Positions 17,213 to 24,336 of a stretch of DNA of 64,000 bases are shown here, piece after piece. Origin of the DNA: Rhodococcus ruber (GTDB lineage: Bacteria; Actinomycetota; Actinomycetes; Mycobacteriales; Mycobacteriaceae). The stretch is from the NCBI RefSeq assembly GCF_027270735.1, contig NZ_JAPWIJ010000001.1, forward strand, positions 558,001-622,000, given 5' to 3'. The position numbers and the translations under genes were made by a program. Under the pieces are notes generated by a model, which did not search any database, was not told where the DNA came from, and saw only the letters and a list, made by a program, of their open reading frames with translations. The number at the start of each line of letters is the position of its first letter. The stretch's first letter is position 1.

Positions 17213-17791
17213 TCAGCTCACGCGAGCGGACTGCTTCCGAGCCTTGCCGCACTGCAACAGGATTCGCACTGCGGCGGGGGTGCCGTCCAGCGACGTCACG
17301 ATGTCGTTGCGCGTCTGTGCTGCCGCGGCCGAGACGGTATCGAGCGAAGCCACTGTGGGATCGAGAGTCGCGGTGATCTCGACGACCCGCTCCCCGCGGT
17401 CGGATACCGATCGGCCCGATGCGGACACGACACCCTCGTGGGCTACCAAGGATTTCGCTGCACTCTTGGCGGCGGTGGTCAGATCGACACTGAGCCTGCC
17501 GTCGACGTCGGAATCTGCTGTGGAGGCAAATGCGACGGTGCCGACCGAACGGCGCGGCAGGTGCGCGAGGAGCCACCAGAGTCCGAGTAGAACGAGGACG
17601 ATCGCGGCTGCTCCGAGGGCCCAGGGCCACCACCCTGCATCGACGGTGGTGTCGACGAACGCCGCATCGATGCGCTCGCGGCCGGGGAACTTGCCGCGTT
17701 CCCATGCGACGGCTCCACCGCCGAGGGCGATCAGTGCGAGTCCGACGACCGCAGTGCTGGTTCGGTCGAGAGACGCGGTAGCGCGCTTCAT
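17213..17791 (-). CDS. DUF6286-type membrane protein of the Asp23 operon
   Basis: This 192-aa protein has two membrane segments (about residues 13-32 and 53-74) and a C-terminal soluble domain starting near RSVGTVAFASTADSD. It resembles the AmaP-like membrane anchors found with Asp23 proteins; the repeated use of -AAKSLVAHEGV- and VEITATLDP recalls an Asp23-like fold. It is the last gene of the operon. Its ATG overlaps the stop of the related upstream gene by 4 nt. It probably anchors an Asp23 layer to the inner membrane. Exact role unknown. Confidence 0.8.
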   Translation of the reverse strand: MKRATASLDRTSTAVVGLALIALGGGAVAWERGKFPGRERIDAAFVDTTVDAGWWPWALGAAAIVLVLLGLWWLLAHLPRRSVGTVAFASTADSDVDGRLSVDLTTAAKSAAKSLVAHEGVVSASGRSVSDRGERVVEITATLDPTVASLDTVSAAAAQTRNDIVTSLDGTPAAVRILLQCGKARKQSARVS

Positions 17792-18330
17792 GAGGCTTGT
17801 CCTGTCGTTCGCACTCGGGTGCGGACTTTCGGTGCCGACGCGAGTGGGCGGAGGGCATCGTCCACGGAGGTGACGATCGAGGATTTCAGGGCCGAGGTAT
17901 CGGTGCCGGTCACGGTGGACGCGGCGACGGTGACCTTCTTGTTGCCGGCCTTGGCCGTCGCCGAATCCACTCCGACGTTGTCGAGAGCGGCGGCACGGGC
18001 CACCGCGGCGACGTCACCCTTGCGGAGCCAGACGTCTCGCTCGGTGAGAGCGCGGTGGGTGCGTCGGCGTGGTCGGACGGCAACGAAAACGAGGATGAAG
18101 CCGACGACGACAGCCGCGATGCCCGCAGGGAGCATCCAACTCTGCGCGGTGAGTCCATCCAGGTGAGTGGCTGCGGGTCCGACCCACTCGGAGCCGTCGA
18201 GAGCGCCGAGCTTCAGCAACGCTTCGCGGCCGAGGACCACTCCGGCACCGATGAGGACGAGTGCGAACAGAACGGCGGGAACAGCGGCGGTGGGGTTTGC
18301 CACCGGCTTCTTGCTCGGCTTCTCGCTCAT
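17788..18330 (-). CDS. DUF6286-type membrane protein of the Asp23 operon
   Basis: This 180-aa protein starts at the ATG at 18330 (MSEKPSKKPVANPTAAVPAV). It has two membrane spans (AVPAVLFALVLIGAGVVLG and LPAGIAAVVVGFILVFVAV), an Arg-rich cytoplasmic turn, and a soluble C-terminal domain with ERDVWLRKGDVAAVARAAAL and TVAASTVTG. The layout matches the next gene downstream, so the two are probably diverged duplicates. It overlaps both neighbours by 4 nt, which indicates translational coupling. The proposed job is a membrane anchor for Asp23-family proteins. Confidence 0.8.
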   Translation of the reverse strand: MSEKPSKKPVANPTAAVPAVLFALVLIGAGVVLGREALLKLGALDGSEWVGPAATHLDGLTAQSWMLPAGIAAVVVGFILVFVAVRPRRRTHRALTERDVWLRKGDVAAVARAAALDNVGVDSATAKAGNKKVTVAASTVTGTDTSALKSSIVTSVDDALRPLASAPKVRTRVRTTGQAS

Positions 18331-18707
18331 TGCACTCTCCCTTCTTCGACGGTGGCTTCGGCGGGCACGCACTGGACGGTGACGTCGACTCGGTCGACGG
18401 TGTAGATGCCCAGCTCGGACAGATCTCTTGCCACTGCCGCGCGAACGTTGGCGGCAACCTTCGCCAGCGGCGACGGCCAGGTGACAGCCACCGCAACCTG
18501 CGCACGGACGCGTGTCCCGTTGATCGTCACGTCCGCCTTCGGCAGGTCACGTCCGCCGAGGACGCGTAGCCCGGGGTTGCGGTCGGTGACCGATTCGGTG
18601 CCGCGAGCTGCAAGAACGGCGAGGCGCTCGACGGCTTTGTGCTTGATTTCCAGTGAGCCTCGCTCACCGGGGTCGTTCAGTGTTTCGGTCACCGCTGTCT
18701 CAGTCAC
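18327..18707 (-). CDS. Asp23/Gls24 family protein
   Basis: This protein of about 126 aa has the Asp23 pattern: LEIKHKAVERLAVLAARGTESV, then a basic insert, then RAQVAVAVTWPSPLAKVAANVRAAVARDL and a terminal strand VDRVDVTVQCV. I start it at the GTG at 18707, which overlaps the stop of the 59-aa membrane gene; an in-frame GTG at 18719 is possible. Asp23-family proteins coat the inner membrane in Gram-positive bacteria and respond to cell-envelope stress. This one is one of three in the operon. Confidence 0.8.
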   Translation of the reverse strand: MTETAVTETLNDPGERGSLEIKHKAVERLAVLAARGTESVTDRNPGLRVLGGRDLPKADVTINGTRVRAQVAVAVTWPSPLAKVAANVRAAVARDLSELGIYTVDRVDVTVQCVPAEATVEEGRVQ

Positions 18708-18879
18708 GACCGCGACCACGCATGATCGAGTTCAGGTCCAGTTCGCCGTCGATGTAGCGCCCGACGAAGAAGCCGAGGCCGCCGAGGACGATGGCGATGA
18801 GGAAGCCGGTGAAACCGCCGGCTGCTGCGGCGATGGCCAGCAGAAGTCCCACGAACAAACCGATGGTTGCAGTGGTCAT
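18700..18879 (-). CDS. Small membrane protein (DUF2273-like), 59 aa
   Basis: This small gene encodes 59 residues beginning MTTATIGLFVGLLLAIAAAA and ending GRYIDGELDLNSIMRGRGRD. It has a glycine-rich double hydrophobic hairpin (IGLFVGLLLAIAAAAGGFTGF and IAIVLGGLGFFVG) followed by a charged tail. That shape and the operon position fit the DUF2273 small membrane proteins that accompany Asp23 genes. The stop overlaps the next Asp23 start. The gap to the upstream gene is 39 nt. Confidence 0.8.
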   Translation of the reverse strand: MTTATIGLFVGLLLAIAAAAGGFTGFLIAIVLGGLGFFVGRYIDGELDLNSIMRGRGRD

Positions 18880-18918
18880 GGTCTTGATCTCCAGTCAGAG
18901 GTATCAGATTCAGCGGTG

Positions 18919-19203
18919 TCAGATGTCGAAGTAGTTGCGCCGGGTGACGCGTTTGCGGATGCGAGCGATCCGCTTGGGCAGAGTTCGCAGTGGTGACGGA
19001 ATCGGCGAGGCGCGGAACACGGTCGGCGCACTGGCGGTATTGATCGGAGCCGAGGGAAGAACAGCGAACCTGCGGTCGACCTCGGCGAGTTCGGCCATGT
19101 AGCGAGCCGGATCCCCGCCGATATCGGGGTGATGTTCCCGTGCCACAGCGCGCCGAGCCGCCTTGTACTCGGCGGCTCGGTTGTGCGCTGCGTGCTCGTT
19201 CAC
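18919..19203 (-). CDS. Small protein with J-domain-like HPD motif
   Basis: This 94-aa protein starts at the GTG at 19203, 4 nt after the stop of the upstream Asp23 gene. The N-terminal half, AAEYKAARRAVAREHHPDIG followed by GDPARYMAELAEVDRRFAVL, matches helices II to IV of a J domain, with the HPD tripeptide that stimulates DnaK ATPase. Helix I is missing or very short. The C-terminal 45 residues are Pro-rich, then basic (PLRTLPKRIARIRKRVTRRN). It may recruit Hsp70 to the Asp23 complex, but the family assignment is by eye only. Confidence 0.7.
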   Translation of the reverse strand: MNEHAAHNRAAEYKAARRAVAREHHPDIGGDPARYMAELAEVDRRFAVLPSAPINTASAPTVFRASPIPSPLRTLPKRIARIRKRVTRRNYFDI

Positions 19204-19207
19204 CTGG

Positions 19208-19498
19208 TCAGACTCGCACAATGTCCTCGACGGTGACGTGCACAGGGCCGTCGACCATCGCTGCCACTGTGCGACGCACGGCATCGGCGGTCTCGCGGAC
19301 CGCGACACCGAACTCCAGCGTCACGTGAACCTCGGTTCCGTCCTCACTGCTTCGGATGCCGGCGATACGGCGTCCGGGCAGGTACGTCGCGGCCTCACCG
19401 AACATGCCGCCGTGCAACCCGACGACACCGTCGACTGCCAGAACGGCGTCGGCGATGTCCTCGGACTTGTCACGATCCGTCATGTGCGGCTCGGTCAC
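19208..19498 (-). CDS. Asp23/Gls24 family protein, short
   Basis: This 96-aa protein has a single compact Asp23-like domain: DIADAVLAVDGVVGLHGG, YLPGRRIAGIRSSEDGTEVHVTLEFG, and RETADAVRRTVAAMVDGPVHVTVEDIVRV. The strand-helix-strand order and the final IxV strand match the family. The start overlaps the upstream Asp23 stop by 4 nt; the second Met (MTDRDK) six codons in is an alternative. It forms part of the coupled operon. Confidence 0.8.
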   Translation of the reverse strand: MTEPHMTDRDKSEDIADAVLAVDGVVGLHGGMFGEAATYLPGRRIAGIRSSEDGTEVHVTLEFGVAVRETADAVRRTVAAMVDGPVHVTVEDIVRV

Positions 19499-19983
19499 TG
19501 CACTCGGGTGGTGGCGGGCTCGGTGGTGTCGTCCTCGTCCGAGCCGTCGTCGAGGTAGATGTCGTGGACGACGATGTTGACCTCGGTGACCTCGAGACCG
19601 GTCATGCGCTCGACGGCGTTGATGACGTTGCGGCGGATGCCCGCTGCGAGGTCTGCGATCGAGACGCCGTAATCGGCGACGATGTCGATGTCGACTGCTG
19701 CCTGACGCTCGCCGACCTCGACCGAGACACCCTGCGACTGGTTGACGCGGGCACCGGGGATGCGCTCACGGAGAGCACCGATCGCGCGGCTGGCTCCGCC
19801 TCCGACGGCGTGCACTCCCTGAACCTCACGGGTGGCGATGCCGGCGATCTTGGAGACGACGGTATCGGCAATGGTGGTGCGGCCCTGCGAGCTGACGAGT
19901 ACGGAATCCGACTTCGTGGTGATGTCGGTCTTTCCTTCGCCTGCTGCGGATACGGTTGCCTTGGTGTCCGTCGTGGAGCTCAT
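19495..19983 (-). CDS. Asp23/Gls24 family envelope stress response protein
   Basis: This 162-aa protein is the first and best-conserved member of the operon. The core domain reads GRTTIADTVVSKIAGIATREVQGVHAVG ... SQGVSVEVGERQAAVDIDIVADYGVSIADLAAGIRRNVINAVERMTGLEVTEVNIVVHDIYL, the canonical Asp23 sequence. The N-terminus (SSTTDTKATVSAAGEGKTD) and the acidic C-terminus (DDGSDEDDTTEP) are disordered. The ATG at 19983 follows GAGAGG at 7 nt. It is divergent from the ECF sigma gene, which probably controls it. Confidence 0.9.
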   Translation of the reverse strand: MSSTTDTKATVSAAGEGKTDITTKSDSVLVSSQGRTTIADTVVSKIAGIATREVQGVHAVGGGASRAIGALRERIPGARVNQSQGVSVEVGERQAAVDIDIVADYGVSIADLAAGIRRNVINAVERMTGLEVTEVNIVVHDIYLDDGSDEDDTTEPATTRVQ

Positions 19984-20073
19984 GAATGCCTCTCTTCGTT
20001 TCGGTGTCTGATGCGTCAGTGTGTGACAGGAGTTGGTCGTAGCTCGATCGTCGAAACGCACGTCCACATAAAG

Positions 20074-20096
20074 TGACCTACGTCATAGATTACGTC
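20074..20096. promoter_or_regulatory. Candidate operator/promoter between Asp23 operon and ECF sigma gene
   Basis: The 141-nt divergent region is locally A+T-richer here. TGAC (20074-20077) and GTCA (20082-20085) form a short dyad around CTAC, and TACGTC occurs twice at 20079 and 20091, 12 bp apart. This cluster is the only repeated element in the divergent spacer, so I propose it as a regulator or sigma-factor site. It has not been matched to any known consensus. Confidence 0.4.
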
Positions 20097-20124
20097 TGCT
20101 GGTAAACCGGTATCGAAGACTGGC

Positions 20125-20718
20125 GTGATCGATGACCACGATGAAGTGAACGGGGGCCCGATGGAGTGGGTAGACGCGTCGGACCGCGTTCTCGTCGGCG
20201 CTGCGGCGCTCGGCGAGACCGATGCGTTCGAGGAGATCGTCCGGCGCTACGGCCCGGAGATGTTTCGGTATGCGCGCAACATGTTGTCCGATCAAGGTGC
20301 CGCCGAAGAGGTGGTGCAGGACGCCTTCGTGGCAGCGTGGAAGGGCCTCGACAACTTCCGTGGAGACTCGGCTCTGCGAACCTGGCTGTTCTCACTGGTG
20401 TCGCACAAAGTGATCGATCATCGACGCCGTCGTAGCGTTCCTCCCGCGGAAGATTGGGTGTTCGAGCGAAAGAGCACCGGCGCGGGCAGTGATCCCGGGG
20501 CGGATGTCGAGGCAGACAGCTTCATGACCGAGCTGGGCACAGCACTCGCCGAGCTGCCCTACCGTCAGCGGGCCTGCTGGCTGCTCCGCGAGGTGGAGGG
20601 CCTGACGCACCCCGAGATCGGCGCGATCATGACCCTGTCCGCCGGAGCAGTACGAGGTCAGTTGACCAGAGCACGAGCAACATTGAGCGAAAGGTTGGCA
20701 ACATGGCGAACCCACTAG
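20125..20718 (+). CDS. RNA polymerase sigma factor, ECF type
   Basis: This 197-aa sigma-70 family protein has region 2 (DAFEEIVRRYGPEMFRYARN, QGAAEEVVQDAFVAAWKGLD, WLFSLVSHKVIDHRRRR) and region 4 (LAELPYRQRACWLLREVEGL, then THPEIGAIMTLSAGAVRGQL with its recognition helix). There is no region 3, as expected for ECF factors. The GTG at 20125 is the longest start. The ATG at 20161 has GGGGG close upstream and begins exactly at conserved sequence, so it may be the true start. The 3' end overlaps the next gene by 16 nt. It probably drives itself and the divergent Asp23 operon. Confidence 0.88.
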   Translation: MIDDHDEVNGGPMEWVDASDRVLVGAAALGETDAFEEIVRRYGPEMFRYARNMLSDQGAAEEVVQDAFVAAWKGLDNFRGDSALRTWLFSLVSHKVIDHRRRRSVPPAEDWVFERKSTGAGSDPGADVEADSFMTELGTALAELPYRQRACWLLREVEGLTHPEIGAIMTLSAGAVRGQLTRARATLSERLATWRTH

Positions 20719-21161
20719 AGCCGGATTCGGTTCTCGCGCGTGCTGCCACCGAACTTCGGGACGCACCACAGGAACCGAATTGGGTGGACATCAGCGCGTC
20801 CATCATCACGAAGGTACGCAACACCACCAGACGCACATGGCCGATCGACAGCGCGTTCCCCTCCGGCTCTGCGGCCGGACCGGCGGACTCACTGCGGGTC
20901 AGCGACCACATCGTCAAGACGACTCTTCGTCGTGCACTGGCGGACGTTCACGGCGCACAGCCCACCGAGATCGACCTCGACCTCGACGATCATGCCTGCA
21001 CCGGTCTGTTCGTCGCGGTGATCGGGGTGTACGGCGACGACCTGCAGGCTGCGGGAGACGAGCTGGCGACCATCGCGATCGATACCGTGTCGGACCTGCT
21101 GGGCGTCACCCTCGGGCGCGATGTCGTAGAGATACGCGTCGACGACATCGAGGAGCGCTAG
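20703..21161 (+). CDS. Asp23-like protein in the anti-sigma position
   Basis: This 152-aa protein overlaps the sigma gene and would be translationally coupled to it. Residues 1-55 (LEPDSVLARAATELRDAPQE, NWVDISASIITKVRNTTRRT) form a helical region reminiscent of anti-sigma N-termini but without a zinc-binding His-Cys-Cys. Residues 65-152 (LRVSDHIVKTTLRRALADV, HACTGLFVAVIGVYGDDLQA, LGRDVVEIRVDDI) have an Asp23-like strand-helix-strand pattern. It has no membrane segment. Location suggests it regulates the sigma factor or links it to the Asp23 proteins; this is inference. Confidence 0.72.
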   Translation: MANPLEPDSVLARAATELRDAPQEPNWVDISASIITKVRNTTRRTWPIDSAFPSGSAAGPADSLRVSDHIVKTTLRRALADVHGAQPTEIDLDLDDHACTGLFVAVIGVYGDDLQAAGDELATIAIDTVSDLLGVTLGRDVVEIRVDDIEER

Positions 21162-21189
21162 CTGTACGGGCCGGGTGAGGAGACAGACT

Positions 21190-23643
21190 GTGGCGGACAG
21201 GGGTGAGCTGCGGATCTACCTCGGCGCGGCACCGGGCGTCGGCAAGACCTTCGCGATGCTCGGTGAGGCCCACCGGCTGAGCGGCCGGGGCTGCGACGTC
21301 GTGGCAGCGGTCGTCGAGACACACGGCCGCGCTGCGACCATCGAGGCGCTCGACGGTATCGAAGTGCTGCCGATGGCGACCGTCGAATATCGGGGGTCGT
21401 CGGCGCAGGAGCTCGATCTCGACGCCGTCCTGGCGAGGAAGCCTCAGGTGGTGCTCGTCGACGAACTCGCGCATACCAACACCCCCGGCAGCGTGCACGG
21501 CAAGCGGTGGCAGGACGTCGAGGTGCTGCTCGACGCCGGCATCGACGTCATCTCTACCCTCAATGTCCAGCACCTCGAATCGCTCAACGACGTGGTGCAG
21601 CAGATCACCGGGGTACCGCAGCGAGAGACCGTGCCCGACAGCGTTGTTCGTGCGGCCGACGAGGTGGAACTGGTCGACATCACTCCCGAGGCGCTCCGCA
21701 GTCGGCTGCGGCACGGCAACGTCTACGCCGCCGAGAAGGTCGACGCGGCACTGAGCAATTACTTTCGGGGCGGCAACCTGACGGCGCTGCGGGAACTCGC
21801 ACTGTTGTGGATCGCCGATCAGGTCGACGCGGCTCTGGTGAAGTACCGCAAAGACAATCGCATCACCGAGACGTGGGAAGCCCGCGAGCGCGTGGTGGTG
21901 GCCGTGACCGGTGGACCGGAATCGGAGACGCTGCTTCGCCGCGCCAGTCGCATCGCCTCGAAGTCCAGTGCGGAGCTGATGGTGCTGCACATCGTCCGCG
22001 GCGACGGCCTGATGGGAGTGTCGGCAGCGCAGATGGGTTCGGTGCGCACGCTCGCCGCCGGTCTGGGTGCGAGCGTGCACAGCGTCGTGGGCGACGACGT
22101 ACCGACGACTCTGCTCGACTTCGCCCGCGGGGTGAATGCAACCCAGCTGGTGATCGGTACCTCGAGGCGGTCCCGCGCGGCGCGGATCCTGGACGAGGGC
22201 ATCGGCGCAGCAGTGGTGCAGAACTCGGGAAAGATCGACGTGCACATGGTCACTCACGCCGAGCAAGCCCGCCGTAGGGGCATCCAGGTCGATTCGGGGC
22301 GGCGACGCATTCTGGCGTGGGTCGCCGCCGTACTGGTGCCCTGCCTCGCCGCCGCCGTACTGAGCACGGTCGGACCGGACTTCGACTCCAGCGGCGAGAG
22401 TGCCCTGTTCTTCATGGTGGTGCTCTGTGTCGCGCTGTTGGGAGGAGTTGCGCCGGCGGCACTCTCGGCGTTGATCGCGGGATTTCTGCTCAACTACTTC
22501 TTCACCACACCCCGGTACAGCCTCACCATCGCCGAGCCGGAGAATTTTGTGGTCACCGTCGTGCTGCTGCTGATGGCCGTGGCCGTCGCCGCGCTGGTCG
22601 ATGCCGCAGCCCGGCGGACGCGTCAGGCACGCAGGGCGACCCAGGAAGCCGAGCTGTTGACGCTCTTCGCCGGATCGGTGCTCCGCGGAGCGGACCTGAC
22701 GGCACTGCTCGAGCGCGCCCGTGAGACCTACCGGCAGACTGGTGTGGCGCTGTGGGACAACCAGTCTGAGTCGATAGTGGGCAGCGCGGGTGAGCAGGCC
22801 CCGATCGATCGGACCGGAGCCGATACCGAGGTCGATGCAGGCGACTTCACGCTGTTGCTCGTAGGGGAACGCACGCGCGCGCACGATCGTCGGGTACTCG
22901 CGGCGGTGGCCAACCAGGCGGCCGGCATGGTTCGGCAGGGCCGTCTCGCCGAGGAAGCGAGCCGAGCCAATGCGCTCGCCGAGGCCGACGCGCTGCGTCG
23001 AGCATTGCTTTCGGCCGTCAGCCACGATCTCCGTACGCCACTGTCCGCCGTCAAAGCGGCGTCCTCGTCTCTGCGCAGCACCGACGTGCAGTTCTCGCCC
23101 GAGGACACCGACGAATTGCTCGCCACCATCGACGAATCGGCCGATCAGCTGACCGCTCTGGTGAGCAATCTGCTCGACTCTTCGCGATTGCAAGCCGGTG
23201 TGGTGCAACCGAGTCTGCGGCCCGTCTTCGTCGACGACGTGCTGAGCGGCGCACTGGTCCAAGCAGACGATCGCGTGCGGGTCGAGGTGGGCGACGTCGA
23301 AGTACTGGCAGACCCTGGTCTGCTCGAACGGGTGCTCGCGAACCTGGTGGACAACAGCGCCCGGTACGCGCCCACCGGCGACATCACGGTCAGGGCTGCT
23401 GTGCACGGCGAGAGGGCAACCATCTCGGTCGTCGATCACGGTCCCGGCATCACCGAGGGAGCCGAGGAAACGATGTTCGACGCGTTCCAACGCCTCGGGG
23501 ATCGTGACAACTCGGTGGGCGTCGGACTGGGACTGTCGGTGGTGCGCGGATTCGTCCGGGCCATGGGCGGTACCGTCACTGCATCGAACACGGACGGCGG
23601 CGGGCTGACGATGACGGTCGAGCTGAAGGCGGCGAGTAGGTGA
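21190..23643 (+). CDS. kdpD: Sensor histidine kinase KdpD
   Basis: This 817-aa protein has the full KdpD layout. An N-terminal KdpD domain carries Walker A GAAPGVGKTFAML and VLVDELAHTNTPGS. A universal-stress-like domain lies at about residues 225-355 and four membrane spans at about 375-480. The H-box is SAVSHDLRTPLSAVKAASSS, the N-box is NLVDNSARYAP, and the G-boxes are DHGPGI and GVGLGLSVV. It senses K+ limitation or turgor and phosphorylates KdpE. I start at the GTG at 21190, which has GAGGAG 7-12 nt upstream, rather than the GTG at 21175. Its target kdpFABC operon is not in the window. Confidence 0.93.
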   Translation: MADRGELRIYLGAAPGVGKTFAMLGEAHRLSGRGCDVVAAVVETHGRAATIEALDGIEVLPMATVEYRGSSAQELDLDAVLARKPQVVLVDELAHTNTPGSVHGKRWQDVEVLLDAGIDVISTLNVQHLESLNDVVQQITGVPQRETVPDSVVRAADEVELVDITPEALRSRLRHGNVYAAEKVDAALSNYFRGGNLTALRELALLWIADQVDAALVKYRKDNRITETWEARERVVVAVTGGPESETLLRRASRIASKSSAELMVLHIVRGDGLMGVSAAQMGSVRTLAAGLGASVHSVVGDDVPTTLLDFARGVNATQLVIGTSRRSRAARILDEGIGAAVVQNSGKIDVHMVTHAEQARRRGIQVDSGRRRILAWVAAVLVPCLAAAVLSTVGPDFDSSGESALFFMVVLCVALLGGVAPAALSALIAGFLLNYFFTTPRYSLTIAEPENFVVTVVLLLMAVAVAALVDAAARRTRQARRATQEAELLTLFAGSVLRGADLTALLERARETYRQTGVALWDNQSESIVGSAGEQAPIDRTGADTEVDAGDFTLLLVGERTRAHDRRVLAAVANQAAGMVRQGRLAEEASRANALAEADALRRALLSAVSHDLRTPLSAVKAASSSLRSTDVQFSPEDTDELLATIDESADQLTALVSNLLDSSRLQAGVVQPSLRPVFVDDVLSGALVQADDRVRVEVGDVEVLADPGLLERVLANLVDNSARYAPTGDITVRAAVHGERATISVVDHGPGITEGAEETMFDAFQRLGDRDNSVGVGLGLSVVRGFVRAMGGTVTASNTDGGGLTMTVELKAASR

Positions 23644-24317
23644 AGGTGCGGGTGCTCGTAGTCGACGACGAGCCACAGATCGTGCGAGCGCTGCGGATCA
23701 ATCTGAACGTGCGCGGGTTCGAGGTGGTCAGTGCCGCAACCGGTGGAGAGGCGCTGCGGGTGGCCGCGAACTTCCACCCGGACATCGTGATTCTCGATCT
23801 CGGCCTACCCGACATAGACGGTATCGACGTCATCGCCGGTCTGCGCGGCTGGACCGAGGTGCCGATCCTGGTGCTCTCGGCACGGACCGACTCGGCCGAT
23901 ACCGTCGAAGCACTCGACGCCGGTGCCGACGACTTCGTGACCAAGCCCTTCGGGATGGACGAGTTGCTGGCGCGATTGCGTGCGGCCCTGCGCCGTGGCC
24001 CGCAGACCGTGGCAGATCCTGTGGTCGAGACCGACGACTTCATTGTCGACCTGGCCGCGAAAACCGTTGTCCGAGCTGGAGAGAACGTGCACCTGACCCG
24101 CACCGAATGGGGTGTCCTCGAACTGCTCGTGCGCAACGAGGGCAAGCTGGTATCGCAGAAGGACATACTGCGCACCGTCTGGGGACCTGGCCACGAGCGT
24201 GAAACTCATTATCTACGCATCTATCTCGGCCAGTTACGGCAGAAACTGGAACGAGACCCGGCGGCTCCGGCGCATCTGATCACCGAAACCGGAATGGGTT
24301 ATCGATTCGTGAGTTGA
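23640..24317 (+). CDS. kdpE: Response regulator KdpE (OmpR family)
   Basis: This is a 225-aa OmpR/PhoB-class regulator. The receiver domain has VVDDEPQI, phospho-acceptor Asp in DIVILDLGLPDIDG, Thr/Ser in VLSART and Lys in DDFVTKPFG. The C-terminal winged helix runs from VHLTRTEWGVLELLVRNEGK to THYLRIYLGQLRQKLE and ends in the usual GMGYRFV. The GTG start overlaps the kdpD stop (GTGA), so the pair is coupled. It ends 20 nt before the convergent ggt stop. Confidence 0.94.
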   Translation: MKVRVLVVDDEPQIVRALRINLNVRGFEVVSAATGGEALRVAANFHPDIVILDLGLPDIDGIDVIAGLRGWTEVPILVLSARTDSADTVEALDAGADDFVTKPFGMDELLARLRAALRRGPQTVADPVVETDDFIVDLAAKTVVRAGENVHLTRTEWGVLELLVRNEGKLVSQKDILRTVWGPGHERETHYLRIYLGQLRQKLERDPAAPAHLITETGMGYRFVS

Positions 24318-24336
24318 CCGCTATCCACGCTCGCAC

